From Mangifera indica (Eukaryota; Streptophyta; Magnoliopsida; Sapindales; Anacardiaceae), in assembly GCF_011075055.1 (NCBI RefSeq), contig NC_058148.1, forward strand, positions 1,817,322 to 1,881,321: a stretch of 64,000 nt of DNA. The letters run 5' to 3'. Positions 48,814-60,560 of the stretch are shown here, one piece after another. The translations under genes were made by a program, and so were the position numbers. The notes under the pieces are model-generated. The model had not been told where the DNA came from. It searched no databases and saw nothing but the letters and a program-made list of their open reading frames with translations. The stretch's first letter is position 1. Each line of letters starts with the position of its first letter.

Positions 48814-49698
48814 GTATGGTCCAAACTCATCAAACAACCATTTTTAGCGACTCCATTACCATGGTCCAAAAGTCAAATTTTAGCCTTATACTAATGTCAT
48901 GCACGTCTTTGGCCTTAGAGGGTTTAGCATGCTTGTACCGTTTTAATTCAAATTTTTGATGTTCGGTTGTTGATATAAGAACTTAAGGATTCACTCATTA
49001 CACTCTTTAGTTTAGCAGGTTTGTGTATGGGCTATAAATGAATGGACTCTTCTTTATGACCTGACTGTGAAACGTCTAAACAAACTACCAAAATACCAAA
49101 ATATGTTTTGGGAAACAAAAATTTAATTTCAAATTTATCAGTAAAATAGATAATGATACCTTCTACATGGAAGAAAGTTTGGCTAGGGAATCCTCTAGAG
49201 ATGTCAAGTCAACCACATCTGATCACGTGGTCAACTAAGGAAAGGACATATAAATAACAAATAATCTTTTAATGTTTTTTTTAGCCAAATGAAAATCAAT
49301 ATGCACATTTATGTATAACCTTGTCAAGCTCTCTTTATGATGAGATATTAACCACCTCTTCCCCCTAGAAGGCAATGTTAATTATCTCTTTACTAGCACT
49401 CAATAGGATGTTTGTTATGAAGAATACGGGCATCTTGTAAACACGTCACAAAAAAAAAATATATATATATATCCTTATTCATTTCAACTGTATTACACAT
49501 TCTTATAAACAACATTATACCTAACTCCACTATCGATGATGGTATATGTAAGGAACTCTCTTTCAATAATCCCTCATGCCCATTACCTTGTACGAAGATT
49601 AATAATAAATTATTCATCTTCACTTGTGTTGACTATGATAACATGGTTAATAGTAAATAGTTAATCAAAGGGTTTGGTGAAGATTGTACTTACCTTCA

Positions 49699-49951
49699 CT
49701 ATCAGACTTACTGTCACGATGGGACTCCTACTCAGTAGTCTTTTATCACCCTCAAAATGCTATAACAACATCAGGAATTATCAATAAATAGATAATCAAA
49801 AGAATTTGACTGAGATTGTAATGTCTATAGAAAGCATTGTATTTACCTCTCCTAACAGCGTAGATATCAACACGAGATCCTTTGTCGATGACTGTGGAAG
49901 GAGATGTGAATATTCCATTAACAGTCTATCATTGTTGTCAGGTGGAGGCTG
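49699..49951 (-). other. Two exon-like segments, possibly from the Ulp1-like gene
   Basis: On the minus strand, 49951-49849 is flanked by TTGTTACAG and GAGGTAAAT and is open as PPPDNNDRLLMEYSHLLPQS. 49764-49699 is flanked by TTGTTATAG and AAGGTAAGT and is open as HFEGDKRLLSRSPIVTVSL. Both borders look like plant splice sites. No family match; linkage to the protease remnant is by orientation and position only. Confidence 0.35.
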
Positions 49952-50133
49952 TAACAAGATATAAAATATTAATTTTTCACTTGTTTTGCATATTAAATAA
50001 ATGTGTCAAGAAAATTTTTTTAGCTTTTTCACATGCACGATAGTATTTACGCATAGATAAGTTAGTGTGTCCATCATATGAGTTATCCGGTCCAAGATAA
50101 GATTGTTTCATTGAGCTAATGTAGTATCAAAGT

Positions 50134-51061
50134 TAGACCTGATAGTTCGTGTTATTGGATCGTATTCATGTTTGTCTTCATGTTCATATCATGTCAGTTC
50201 AAGTTTCATGTCAAAAACCTTCAACTGTAACCTGACCCGAATTAGAATCGTATTGAAATTTTTTAACCCTAACCCAACCTTTTTATATTCGAGTTAACTT
50301 GATCCAACCTAGATTGACTTCAAATTATTTATTATTTTTACTCTCTAAGTGTTTTTATCATTTTAATTTCTTCACCAAATTATCACAACATACTATTAAT
50401 AAAACACACAATATAACATTTTCTCTTATTGACAAATGATTTACAAATTTATAAATAAAGACTTTTAAAACATGTCAATACTCTAACTAATCAAATCAAA
50501 TTCTTATTACTTAATAATGAAATAAAATATTTAAATAAAAATAAAAAATAATATGAGTTACTATAATTATACAAAGATACAATCATATATAGTTTATAAA
50601 GATTTCAAATTCTTACTATAAATATAAAACATATAATTATAGTATAAGTAAGAACTTTAAAAGACGTCTATAATTTGACTAATCAAATCAAATTTTTGCT
50701 ACTTAATAATAAATTAAAATATTTAAATAAAAATAAACAATAATATGAGTAATTATAATTATATAAAAATACAACTATATGTAATTTATAAAGATTTTAA
50801 CTGCTATTGATATTGTTTTTTAATATTTCTATAATTTATCCCCAACAAATTCTATTAAAATACCATTTCTCTAAAATATTTGAATCGATTTGGGTTATAT
50901 TGGGTTATTTTATATGCAATTTAATATTACCTAATTTAATTTTAAGTCATGTTGAATTAACTCAAAATAAATTTTGTGTCCAAAAACTCGACCCTAACCC
51001 CGATATTTTTCATGTCAAGTCATGTTAGGTTAATAGGACATGTTAAAAATTGTCAACTCTA
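50134..51061. mobile_element. hAT-like MITE, degenerate, about 0.93 kb
   Basis: Ends are imperfect inverted repeats: TAGACCTGATAGTTCGTG on the left against TAGAGTTGACAATTTTTA (reverse complement of the right end). Sub-terminal 'tgacccgaatt/aaccctaaccc' stretches recur in opposite orientation. Flanks ATCAAAGT and ATAAAAAT agree at 6 of 8 bases, as an old 8-bp duplication would. The A/T-rich interior contains a 192-bp tandem duplication (actaatcaaatc at 50486 and 50678). It lies within the presumed Ulp1-like gene. No coding capacity. Confidence 0.5.
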
Positions 51062-51099
51062 ATAAAAATAACGTAAAGAAGACTTTTATGCAACGACAT

Positions 51100-51420
51100 G
51101 GGAATCGACTGAAGTGGGCTTAGTGGTGAAAGGCATAATGGGGGATTCAAGTGATAAGTGCTTAATGGTAAGAGGACATGATAAAGACCTCCTCTGAAAT
51201 TGGCTTGACAAGGGGAGCTATTGGGGCCACCTTTGAAAAGGACTGTACAGGTGGCACTAGGCCTCTTTTGAAATGGGCTTTATAGGAGGCTTAATGGGAG
51301 CAATCACCGAAGAAGCAACATCATGGGAAACAATTATTGCTTTAGGGGAGTCTGATATTAAGGATGAAGAATTAGGTTGGGTATTCTCAAGTAGTAAATG
51401 ATGTCGAGATACTAGGCTTC
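51100..51420 (-). pseudogene. Ser/Pro-rich coding-like segment with a short repeat, minus strand
   Basis: On the minus strand an open run reads HLLLENTQPNSSSLISDS, then SHDVASSVIAPIKPPIKPIS, then a stop. After a shift it reads SFSKVAPIAPLVKPISEEV. The DNA holds about four units of a degenerate 38-40-bp repeat (CCTC(C/T)T(C/T)TGAAATTGGCTT type at 51189, 51228, 51266, and a weaker one near 51107) coding for a Pro/Ser motif ending KPIS(K/E)E. It could be the N-terminal part of the Ulp1-like gene. I recognise no family. Confidence 0.35.
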
Positions 51421-51539
51421 TACCTTTTTAGTTAGAGAAAAGACCAACAGGAAATTAATATCATGTTGCTCATTAAATTATATTAATGAACATTTGTTGC
51501 AAGACAATTAATAATTAGCCAAAGGACTTACTTCCGCCC

Positions 51540-53622
51540 AAAGATTACCTTTTTAGTCATGTGGGGATGCCACATGCCTATGTATGTGGTGGTAAGGAGC
51601 AAAATGGTCTTTTTCTTAGGTGATGTGTGAATTTGGCTAAGTTTGGAACTTATGCATGCTTGTGTATGATGGCATACATGTTTATGCATGGTTAGCGTGT
51701 TTGAATTTTCAAATAAGGAGTGGTTTCATGATGATTTTAAAAACTACCATGATTGTGTAACAATATATACAACTATGTATAAATAGTAAAAGCATATGCA
51801 TCGCTCATTATAGTAAAAATAAAAATAGTTCAAATGTGTTTGGTTGGGGACTTTTGGCAAAACTCACCCAAAAATTAGAGCTTGTGAGGTTGTGAGAGCC
51901 TTTTGAGCCAAGGAACACATGAGAAGATTGGAAGATTTGACTTGCCACGTGAAGACTTTCTATAAGTTACAGAAGAGAGGTAAGTAGAGTGAGTTCCTAA
52001 TTGTGCTTCTACTATTGTTATTTTGGAAGTTTTCTTTTGTGATAGATTTTCGATTAGTTATATATACATACACACACACACACACATATATATATTGATT
52101 CTGTATTAATTGGTCCATAATATAGATTGTGTGATTATTGGATGACGTTGTGATGAGTGAGTGTTGTATAATGATTAAGAAGTAGTCGGATAGTATCATA
52201 ATAGAATTTGAATATGTGAACATACAAAATTATGTGGTAAATTACTATTGGTAAGCTAAGTGCTATGATCTTTGTATGTTGATATTATGATATGAGGATT
52301 TTAAAAGTACTTTTAAGAATAGTTTATTAGTAATGCATTGTTAGTCTGATAAGTGATTGAAAAATACTATTTCAAGGACTTAGGGGTGGATATGGTAGCC
52401 AAAAAATGTATATGGAGATTAATTAGAATTCTAGAAAAATATGCCATAAGTATGTGTTTCACTTGAAATACAAACATGTGCAATTAGGGAAAAAACTCCC
52501 CGTGTGTGCTTAGTGCATAGGAGTGTGTCAGGGGTAACCACATCCCTGTGAATGAAAGACATACCTTCGTATATAATTGGGGAAAATGGAATTTAATGGG
52601 TAGGAATAAGGGAGTAGTTCTATAAGATTATTGTAATGATTATTTTATGCTTAAGAGGGATGAATGCATAGAAAACAAATGAGAAAGTTGTAATGAAGGT
52701 TGTTTGTGATGAGAACTATTATGGGCGTGCCTGACTATGTGAACGATAACATGAACCTAGATCGAAGAGATTTCGAGTCAAAAATACCAATAATGTATCA
52801 TGAGAATCTTACCACCAAGTTGTGTGTGGTATGTATTCCACCAAATTTAGTGTAACATGGATTCACTACTAAGCTACATATAGTGTGATTTGTCACCTAG
52901 CTGTGTGTAGTATGACGTATCACCAAGTTGTGTATAATGTGATTGTGCCATTGAGTTGTATATGGTATGATGGTTAAAACAATAGAGTTAGTTTGTGTGA
53001 CCATCTATATGGCCTTAACCCTAAGCCCAATCAGCACGTGTACAAGGTACATCGTATAGATGATAGTAGAGATGTTATGTGTTTTCACTAGACATTTGGG
53101 ATGTCATAATATATCATTGGATATGTGTCATCGGGGATAATATTGATTAGGAAACTAGGCACAAGTGCTAAATTACATGGATGAGCATATGAGATTATAT
53201 AATATTGTGTTATATCTTACCTACTTACTAAGTGTATTTCACTCACCATGTTTCCTTGTGATTTTATGGGTAGATTCATTAAGCAACAGGGTGATGACAA
53301 AATCAGCGGGTTAATTTGGGATATTGTATGAGGTAAGGGACAGTTTTGTTATTTGTAATTATGAGACTCCATTTATGTTTGTTTATGAACTTATTATTGT
53401 AACTTTGGGATTTGGACCATTATGCACTTATTACTGTAAACTTGGTTTCAAATACCTTAATTAAGTTTGGATCGTTCAATAATATTTATTTAAATGCACT
53501 TTTGGGGATTGTGGATTTTACTTATTTAATACACCTTGCAATTATTTACAAATGTTTTCTAATAACACATTTTTTAGGTATGTATTTTGAGTAGAGGTAT
53601 ATATCTAAAAAGAGGTGTTACA
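51540..53622 (+). repeat. 5' LTR of G2
   Basis: The right end GGTGTTACA at 53622 corresponds to GGATGTTACA at 58952. The left end is uncertain. TATGTATAAATAG at about 51774-51786 is a likely TATA box, so U3 must extend well left of it. It includes a CA/TA microsatellite (52069-52096) and a degenerate repeat of about 28 bp (52808-52980). Confidence 0.7.
52808..52980. repeat. About 28-bp degenerate tandem repeat in the G2 LTR
   Basis: Around six units of the form ACC(A/T)AG(C/T)TGTGTGTAGTATG..., repeated in the 3' LTR at about 58130-58265. Confidence 0.7.
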
Positions 53623-55180
53623 TTTTTTGTGTTAAGGCATTGTTTTGAGAACCCAAAAGTGTTCAGTTTCTGTGTGTGCATAAGTGTTTAAGTAGCCTCT
53701 TATGCAATGTTGACCATTCCCGCTCACCAATCACTGTAAGTATTATATAATTTGCACTCAAGTTATGTTATGTATATAGCTGACCTTGTGTGTGATTTTA
53801 GGATAAGGGGATCCATGAGACTTATATGCAATAAACACGAGGTCCTTACCCCATAGGGTAGTTAAGGGGAGACATAAAGGCTAGCCCTTAACGCAACTGT
53901 GGCACCACATATGGATACTTTTATGATTAACAAGTTGTTTAGCAAATTCTTTGAGAGAATTGAGAGACATCAAAGAGTATGGCACATTCAGTGGAAGTCC
54001 TTTATTTTGTAAGGATACACAACCTCAATAAGATTAAGTGGGTGAAGGAGTTTGAAGGACCATAGTTTTTTATGGTAATAGGGGATAACTACATCCCATA
54101 TATAATCTAGTAGGTAGGCATTAAGGCTATGAGTTTCTCAATGGTATAAGGACAAGGTCAATTCCAATTGAAGATTAGTTCAACGCCATAAAGGATACCA
54201 TGAAGCTTTTTAAGATGACGGATCATGAAAAGATCCAATATGTTGCTTATTTGATTAAAGTTGATGCCAAGATCTAGTGTCAGGGCACTCAAGGATGTAT
54301 GATGAACTGATGTGATGACTTAGGTTAAGTTTAGAGAAGCCTTTGAGAGAGAATTCATGCCACTTGACATTTTGTACATGCGGGCATAAGAGTACCTCAA
54401 TTTGAGGCAAAAACACATGACTCTGAGAGAATTTTCCACTAAACTTAATGAACTGGCCCTATATACTTCAAGAGTGGCTAACATAGATAAAAGGAAGATG
54501 AAGATTTTCATTAATGGACTGAGATTAGATATTACAAAAGACGTGCTAACTAAAGACAACCATTCTAGATCTTATACAGAGGTATTAGCTAGAGTCTAAA
54601 GGTTAGAGGCCATGAGATTGAGGATGGTTTAACAGAGAGGCATGTTGGAGCAACCTAGATTTGTAGCCCTAATCCCAAGATATAAACAGACATTTATGAG
54701 GTATTAACAGGCAGTACTACGTGGTAGTCATGAGGTATGTTGGAGCAACCCAAATTTGTAGCTTTAATCCAAAGATATGAGTATACATCTATGAGGTTTT
54801 AATAGGCAATACTAGGTGGTAGCCATAAGGGTGGTAGTCGAGATCCTAGATGTAAGAGGAGTTTCTAGTCTAGAGGGTCTAGAAAGAATTGGTGGAACAA
54901 GAGGCTTAGGCATGTTAAAAGTCCATGGCGAGATAACCAACTAAGGTGTGATGATCCTCCTCCTTGCCATAAGTGTGGTCATAAACACACAGGTGATTGC
55001 ACAAGGCAAAGATTATGATACAGATTCAAATAATTAGGTCATTTCGTCCATGAGTACATTATAGTTGTACCAGCCCCCGTTGAGTAAACCATTAAGGGAG
55101 GTCAGGTTAAAGTTTTTGTAACCACCCAAGCATAGGTCAAGGCTAGCCCATTTGTTATAATAAGTCAATTGACTTTTCAT
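53623..55180 (+). pseudogene. Gypsy Gag of G2, heavily decayed
   Basis: After a decayed PBS (TGTGTTAAGGCATTG, about 53628) come capsid-type segments. A frame at 54330-54600 reads REAFEREFMPLDI, LNLRQKHMTLREFSTKLNEL, KIFINGLRLDITKDVLTK. A zinc knuckle area at 54960-55060 reads CHKCGHKHTGDC followed by RFK*LGHFVHEY, perhaps two knuckles. A repeated block (LEQPRFVALIPRY / LEQPKFVALIQRY type, 54645 and 54745) is an approximately 100-bp tandem duplication. Non-functional. Confidence 0.75.
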
Positions 55181-56990
55181 TCTTGTTATTTATATACGCT
55201 AATTGATTTTAGTGCTAGTCACAATTTTATTGCATGTGGTATCATTAAAAGGCTAGGATTATAGCCTACATCTATTGAAATATATGCATTAAAATGTCTG
55301 ATGGAGACAAAATTTTTAGTAATCAGATTTTGTTGGGTGAGATAGTGATCTTGAGAGGCAGAGAGATGATAGTTGATTTAATTATATTTAACATACCAAA
55401 TTTTGATGTGATTTTAGGTATGAATTGTCTGAGTTAATATAAAGCCAAAATTGACTACAAAAATAAAAGGTTTGTTTCCATCTAGATGATGGTAAGAAGT
55501 TTACCTTTGGTGAGAACTAAGTGTTAACTATAATGATCAATAGTATTAATGCTAGAAAAATATTGAGTAAGGATTATTCAGGTTACTTGGTATATGTTAT
55601 GAGTAAAGTTGATGATTCAATCTTGTGTTTACAATCCAATCTTATTTTATGTGAATTTCAGGATGTGTTCCTTGATGAGTTACCTTAGGGTTAGCACCAA
55701 AAAGAAAGGTAGAATATAGTATTAAGTTAGCTCCTAAGATAACGTCTATCTCCAAAGTATTATACAAAATGGCCTCATCCAAACTTACAGGAATTGAAGA
55801 AGAAATTGCAAGAGCTTCTAGATTATGGTTTTATCAACTCAAGCTATTCATCATAAGGTGCACTAATCCTCTTTATGAAAAAAAAGACGAGTTGATATGC
55901 ATGTGCATTGATTACAAAGAGTTAAACAAAGTGATGATCAAGAATAAATACCCATTGCTAAAGATTGATGACTTGTTTGATAATATGAAAGATGCTTTAG
56001 TCTTCTCCAAAATTGGCTTAAGATCAAGGTATCATTAGGTTTGGGTGGTTGAGAGAGACATTTTGAAAACTACATTCAAAACTAGATAAGAGCATTATGA
56101 ATTTGTGGTGATGGCTTTTGGATTGACAAATGCACTGGTAGTCTTCATGGATTTAATGAATAAAATATTCTAGAATTGTCTGAACAGATTCATTATGGTA
56201 TTCATTAATGGTATCTTGGTGTATTCCAACACTCGTGAAAAGTAATTGTATGCTAACCTCTTCAAGTGTGAGTTCTAGTTAGATCAAATAACATTTCTAG
56301 GACACGTAGTATCAGTTGATGGTATCTTGGTAAACCTGAGTAAGGTTAAAGTTGTGTTAGATTGGTAAAGACCTAAGACAGCTAAGGAGGTCAAGAGCTT
56401 CCTAAGCTTGGTAGGGTACTATAGGTAGTTTACGAAGGGCTTTGCCAAGTTGGCCCGACTATTGACAAAGTTTCCTAAGAACAATATTTCCTTTAGATGG
56501 CTAGATGCTTATGAGAAGAGTTCTCAAGAGTTAAAACAAAGGTTGATTTTTGCATTAGTTGTAGCATTGTTGAATAATAATGGTGAATATGATTTGTATA
56601 CAGACACTTTTCACCATGGTTTGGTAGTTGTGATAATGTAAAGATGTAAGGTGATTGCGTATACCTTTCAGTAGTTTAAAGATTATGAGATCCTATACCT
56701 TACCTATGACTTGGAGTTGGTCATTGTGGTGTTTACTTTGAAAATCTGGTGGCATTATCTATATATGGTAAAATATAATGTGTGTATAGATTATAAAAGC
56801 TTAAAATATTTCTTTATTTAGAAAAAGTTGAATATGAGGCAAAAAAGGTGGTTAAAGTTAGTAAATGACTATGATTATGCTATTTGATAGCACCTTGGTA
56901 AAACCAATGTTGTGGAAAATGCACTACGTAGAAAGGTGGTTTTGTTTCAACTTACTTTTTATAGAGAGTTGTAGTAGGAATTGGCTAGTA
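55181..56990 (+). pseudogene. Gypsy protease, reverse transcriptase and RNase H of G2
   Basis: Protease: LIDFSASHNFIA near 55200 (usual LFDSGASHSFI; the Asp is kept but the DSG motif reads DFS). [52 protein letters not shown], and FINGILVYS where FIDDILVYS is expected, so both catalytic Asp residues are gone. RNase H: YDLYTDTFHHGL, LELVIVVFTLKIWWHYLY, HLGKTNVVENALRRK. Stops in all parts. Confidence 0.85.
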
Positions 56991-57309
56991 AGTAGATCGA
57001 GTTAGTCAGTAGATTAATTTCTAGATTGAGGATTCAATTGATGCTCTTGGATGAGAATTGTACGACACAGTTGGTAGATATGTGGGGTACACAAATAAGG
57101 TAGAGAATAGTCAAGGGTATAGAAATTGAATTTGTTTTAATCGATGATGTGTTGAGGTTTTATAACCGGGTTTGTGCTCTTAGTGATGTTGATTTGAGGC
57201 ATTGAATCCTCACAGAGACATATAGTTCCCTTTACTATTTACCTTAGGAGTATAAAGATTTATCAAGACTTGAGAAGGTCATTTTGGTGGATTTGGAATC
57301 TATAACTGG
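56991..57309 (+). pseudogene. Integrase stump of G2
   Basis: Only the zinc-binding region start is left (ILTET, SSLYYLP, IKIYQDLRRSFWW), corresponding to ILTEAHSSLY...YQDLKRHFWW in G1. It then runs into the LTR at TGTGTGTGCATATATATATGG. The catalytic core is absent. Confidence 0.8.
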
Positions 57310-58952
57310 GTGTGTGTGCATATATATATGGATTCTATATTAATTGGTTCATACATAATTAATTAATACAGAATTGATTTTGTATTGTATAGGGTTATAT
57401 AAGGTTATAATTGAATTATTGACAAATATCGTATTGAGTGATTATTGGATGATGTTGTGATGAGTGAGTATTGTCTAATGATTAAAAAGTAGTCGGATAG
57501 TAACATAATGGAATTTTAATATGTGAACATGCAAAATTATATGATGAATTACTATTGGTAAGCTAAGTGTTATGAGTTTTGTATGTTGATATTTTAATAT
57601 GAGGATTTTAAAAATATTTTTGAGAATAGTTTATAAGTAATGCGTTATTGGTTGGATGAGTGATTGAAAATACTGTTTCAAGTACTTAGAGATGGATATG
57701 GTAGCTAGAAAATGATAACGGAAACGAATAAGAATTTTAGAAAAACTACGTTGAATCAGAATTCTAGAAAAACTACACCATATGTCTATGTATCATTTGA
57801 CACATGACCATTTGGAATTGGGGAAGAAACTCCCCGTGTGTGCTTAGTCCATGGGCTTGTGTCAAGTGTAAGCATACCCTCATGCATAGAGGGCACCTCT
57901 CCATGTATGAGTACACAAAATGGAATTTAAAGAGTAAGAATAAGAGAGTAATTGTATATGATTATTGTAATAACTATTTTACCCTTAATAAGGATGAATA
58001 TGTAGAAAATAAATGAGAAAGCCCTAATGAAAGTTGTTTATGATAAAAACTATTATAGGTGTGCCCAATTACATGGACCTCGACTAAAGTGATTTTGAGT
58101 CAAAAATACCAACTATGTACTATGAGAATCATGCTACCAAGTTATGTATGATGTGTATTCCACTAAGCTTAGTGCAAAATTGATTCATCACCGAGCTATA
58201 TGCAATGTGACATATTATTAAGCTATGTGTAGTGATTATACCACCGAGCTGTGTGTGGTGTAGTGGTGAAAATAATAGTATTAGTTTATGTGACCTCAAT
58301 CTAAAGCTTGCTCAACATGTCTACAAGGTACACCGTATAAATGATATCAGGGATGTCACATGTTTTCACCAAATGTTTGATATGTCATCATACATCATTG
58401 GATATGAGTCATCGAGGATGATGCTAATTGGAAAATTAGGCATAATATGTTGAATTACTCGAATGGGCATTTGGAATGTTGGGAAAACATTCGAAACACC
58501 ACATGGATAAATATAGACACTTAGGAAACATTATATGATACTAAGTTATGTGTTTACCTACTTACTGAGTATGTTTCAATCATTATGTTCGCTTGTGATT
58601 TTACAGATAAATTCGTTGAGTAGAGGAGCGGTGGTGGAGGTAACAGGTTAGCTCAAGATGTTGCATATGGTGAAGGGTAGTTCTATCTTTTGTAATTATG
58701 AGACTTCATTTTTGTTTGTTTATGCATTAACTTTGGGATTTAAACCATTATGCACTTATTGTTGTAGATTTGATTTCAAATACATTAATTAGGTTTGGAC
58801 TGTTTAATGATAATAATTTAAATGCACCTTTTGGGGATTGTGGGTTTTATTTATTTAATACATTATGCAATTATTTACAAATGTTTCATGATAACACGTC
58901 TTTTTGGCTATATATTCTAGATAACGATATGTATTTGGAGAGGGATGTTACA
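57310..58952 (+). repeat. 3' LTR of G2, lacking its beginning
   Basis: From the microsatellite to GGATGTTACA, matching about 52090-53622. It has one extra block of about 90 bp near 57350-57430 compared with the left LTR. Confidence 0.8.
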
Positions 58953-58956
58953 TTTC

Positions 58957-59752
58957 CTAAGTTTCCTCCCATTATCTTTTAAAAACCCAAATACCTATAC
59001 TTTTGTTAAAATTCACTATTAGGATTAATGGTAAAAATGTTATTTAGCTAAAAATATTAAAAAACTAAAAATTTATCACATTTTCCCCTTTTAGTTTAAA
59101 AATTTAAGAATTTCCTCCATCCAAAGTTTAAAAAGTAACCATTTTGGAATTTTTTTCAAACTTCTTCCTTGGCGATTGGAGTCGACCTTCCCTACCATAT
59201 TCTATTGACAGTCACAGAAGAAGAAAAGGTGACCATTTTTATCTTCATCTGATGCTTGTATGACACTCAAAGGGCGATATCACGTGATTTGTCAATCTCG
59301 ACCACAATGTTTGATTCAGTTATGATGATAATGGGATGATGCTTAAACAATGATAAAAGTTGCTTGGACGACAATAAGATGATAACGAGAGACGTTTAAA
59401 TGACGTAGGAAGATGAATCATGCTTTGATCTGTTGCCTTTCGAGTGTCGGATGAATCAAAAAGTGGTTGCCCTTCTTTCTTTTTTAACTGCTAATGAAAA
59501 ATGGAAAGGGAAAACCAACTTCGGTCACCAAAGATAAAATTAGAAAAACTCCAAACCCTAAAGGGGAAATGGTCACTTCTCTAGCTTTAAGTGGAAGGAA
59601 AGTGTTAAAATTTTAGATTAAGGGGGGAAATATGATAAATTTTTAGTTTTTTAATATTTTAACTGAATAACATTTTTACCTTTAACCCTAACAGTAAATT
59701 TCAATGAAATAGCGCATATTTGGGTTTTGAAAAATAATGGGTGGGAACTTAG
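58957..59752. mobile_element. Non-autonomous element with long terminal inverted repeats (about 240 bp arms)
   Basis: The left arm (58957-about 59190) starts CTAAGTTTCCTCCCATTAT. The reverse complement of the right arm (about 59510-59752) starts CTAAGTTCCCACCCATTAT. Both go on with AAAACCCAAATA, GGTAAAAATGTTATT(T/C)AG and AAAAAACTAAAAATTTATCA. The middle has no ORF. No target duplication could be fixed, since the right border is an A8 run and the left end lies 4 bases after the G2 LTR. It could be a non-autonomous MULE or a foldback element. Confidence 0.75.
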
Positions 59753-60560
59753 AAAAAAAAGTAATCTTCATATGAGAATACATTCTTTGGCCTTAATAAT
59801 TAATCAATTACAAAGTGTTTATCACATTTTTGTTAAATATTGTTCTAATATAATTTCATCCTTAGATGTCTCTCGTATACCACCTTAAAATGCATGGACT
59901 AATAGTAATTAACACTTGATCCACCTAACTATCTGGTTTATTAAACATCTCGTAAATTCAAAATTGTAATATCAACATTAATGTGTTAATTCCATCAATT
60001 ACCATTGTAATGATTGTACTTTATTTCAATCATAAATATTCTTTACAATTGTAAATAATACCTTTACCTAGAAAGCAAGCATGCACCCTATGAAACCATA
60101 TTGTTTAACAAGATTAACATTCTTATTTTCACTAAAACTAAGGTCCATGCATAACCTTTCAATGCAATGTGACATGGATTGGTATATCATCTGTTGTATT
60201 TGTACTCCCTATGAGTATGCATTGAATCCATTCATATGATCAACCAAATGGAGAACTTTTTGGTATATCAAATTTCAAATGTCATTCCCCAGTAGCCCAT
60301 AATGAAGACAATAAAGCAGGGCTAACTTAACTACGTTGTCGTCATTATCCCCTCATGCCCTTATCTTGAATACGATTTCTAGATCACTATATATGACCAT
60401 TTACGTATCATAAAAATAATTATCCTAAATCCTATGTCTAACATCTTGAGAAAGATAAAGGTCAATGTCTATCATTCCACTGAAGTGAAGGCTGATAATA
60501 AAAGCAAACTCAAACGGCTAAACCTCACATCAACACCAATAACCCTAAACTATAATTACC
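59753..60560. other. Unassigned A/T-rich sequence
   Basis: About 0.8 kb without ORFs, repeats or recognised element ends. Confidence 0.6.

Larger units (their letters stand above)
51540..58952 (+). mobile_element. Gypsy element G2, internally deleted
   Basis: 5' LTR about 51540-53622, gag, protease, RT, RNase H, an integrase stump ending near 57300, then directly the last about 1.6 kb of the 3' LTR (57310-58952). The 3' LTR matches the left one from about 52090 on. The joint lies in a TG/AT microsatellite, so one deletion removed most of integrase, the PPT and the start of the 3' LTR. Many stops. The LTR style and RT place it in the same broad gypsy group as G1, but as a different family. 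Confidence 0.85.

Noticed and set aside
48532..48894. 120-codon plus-strand ORF with a poly-Thr/His part
   Set aside because: Crosses the CA microsatellite. The part before it (TNPIDFHSTSCVPIGYMQ) matches nothing I know and lies opposite the Ulp1-like remnant.
58232..58453. 73-codon ORF in the G2 3' LTR
   Set aside because: Lies within the degenerate LTR repeat; no counterpart frame in the 5' LTR.
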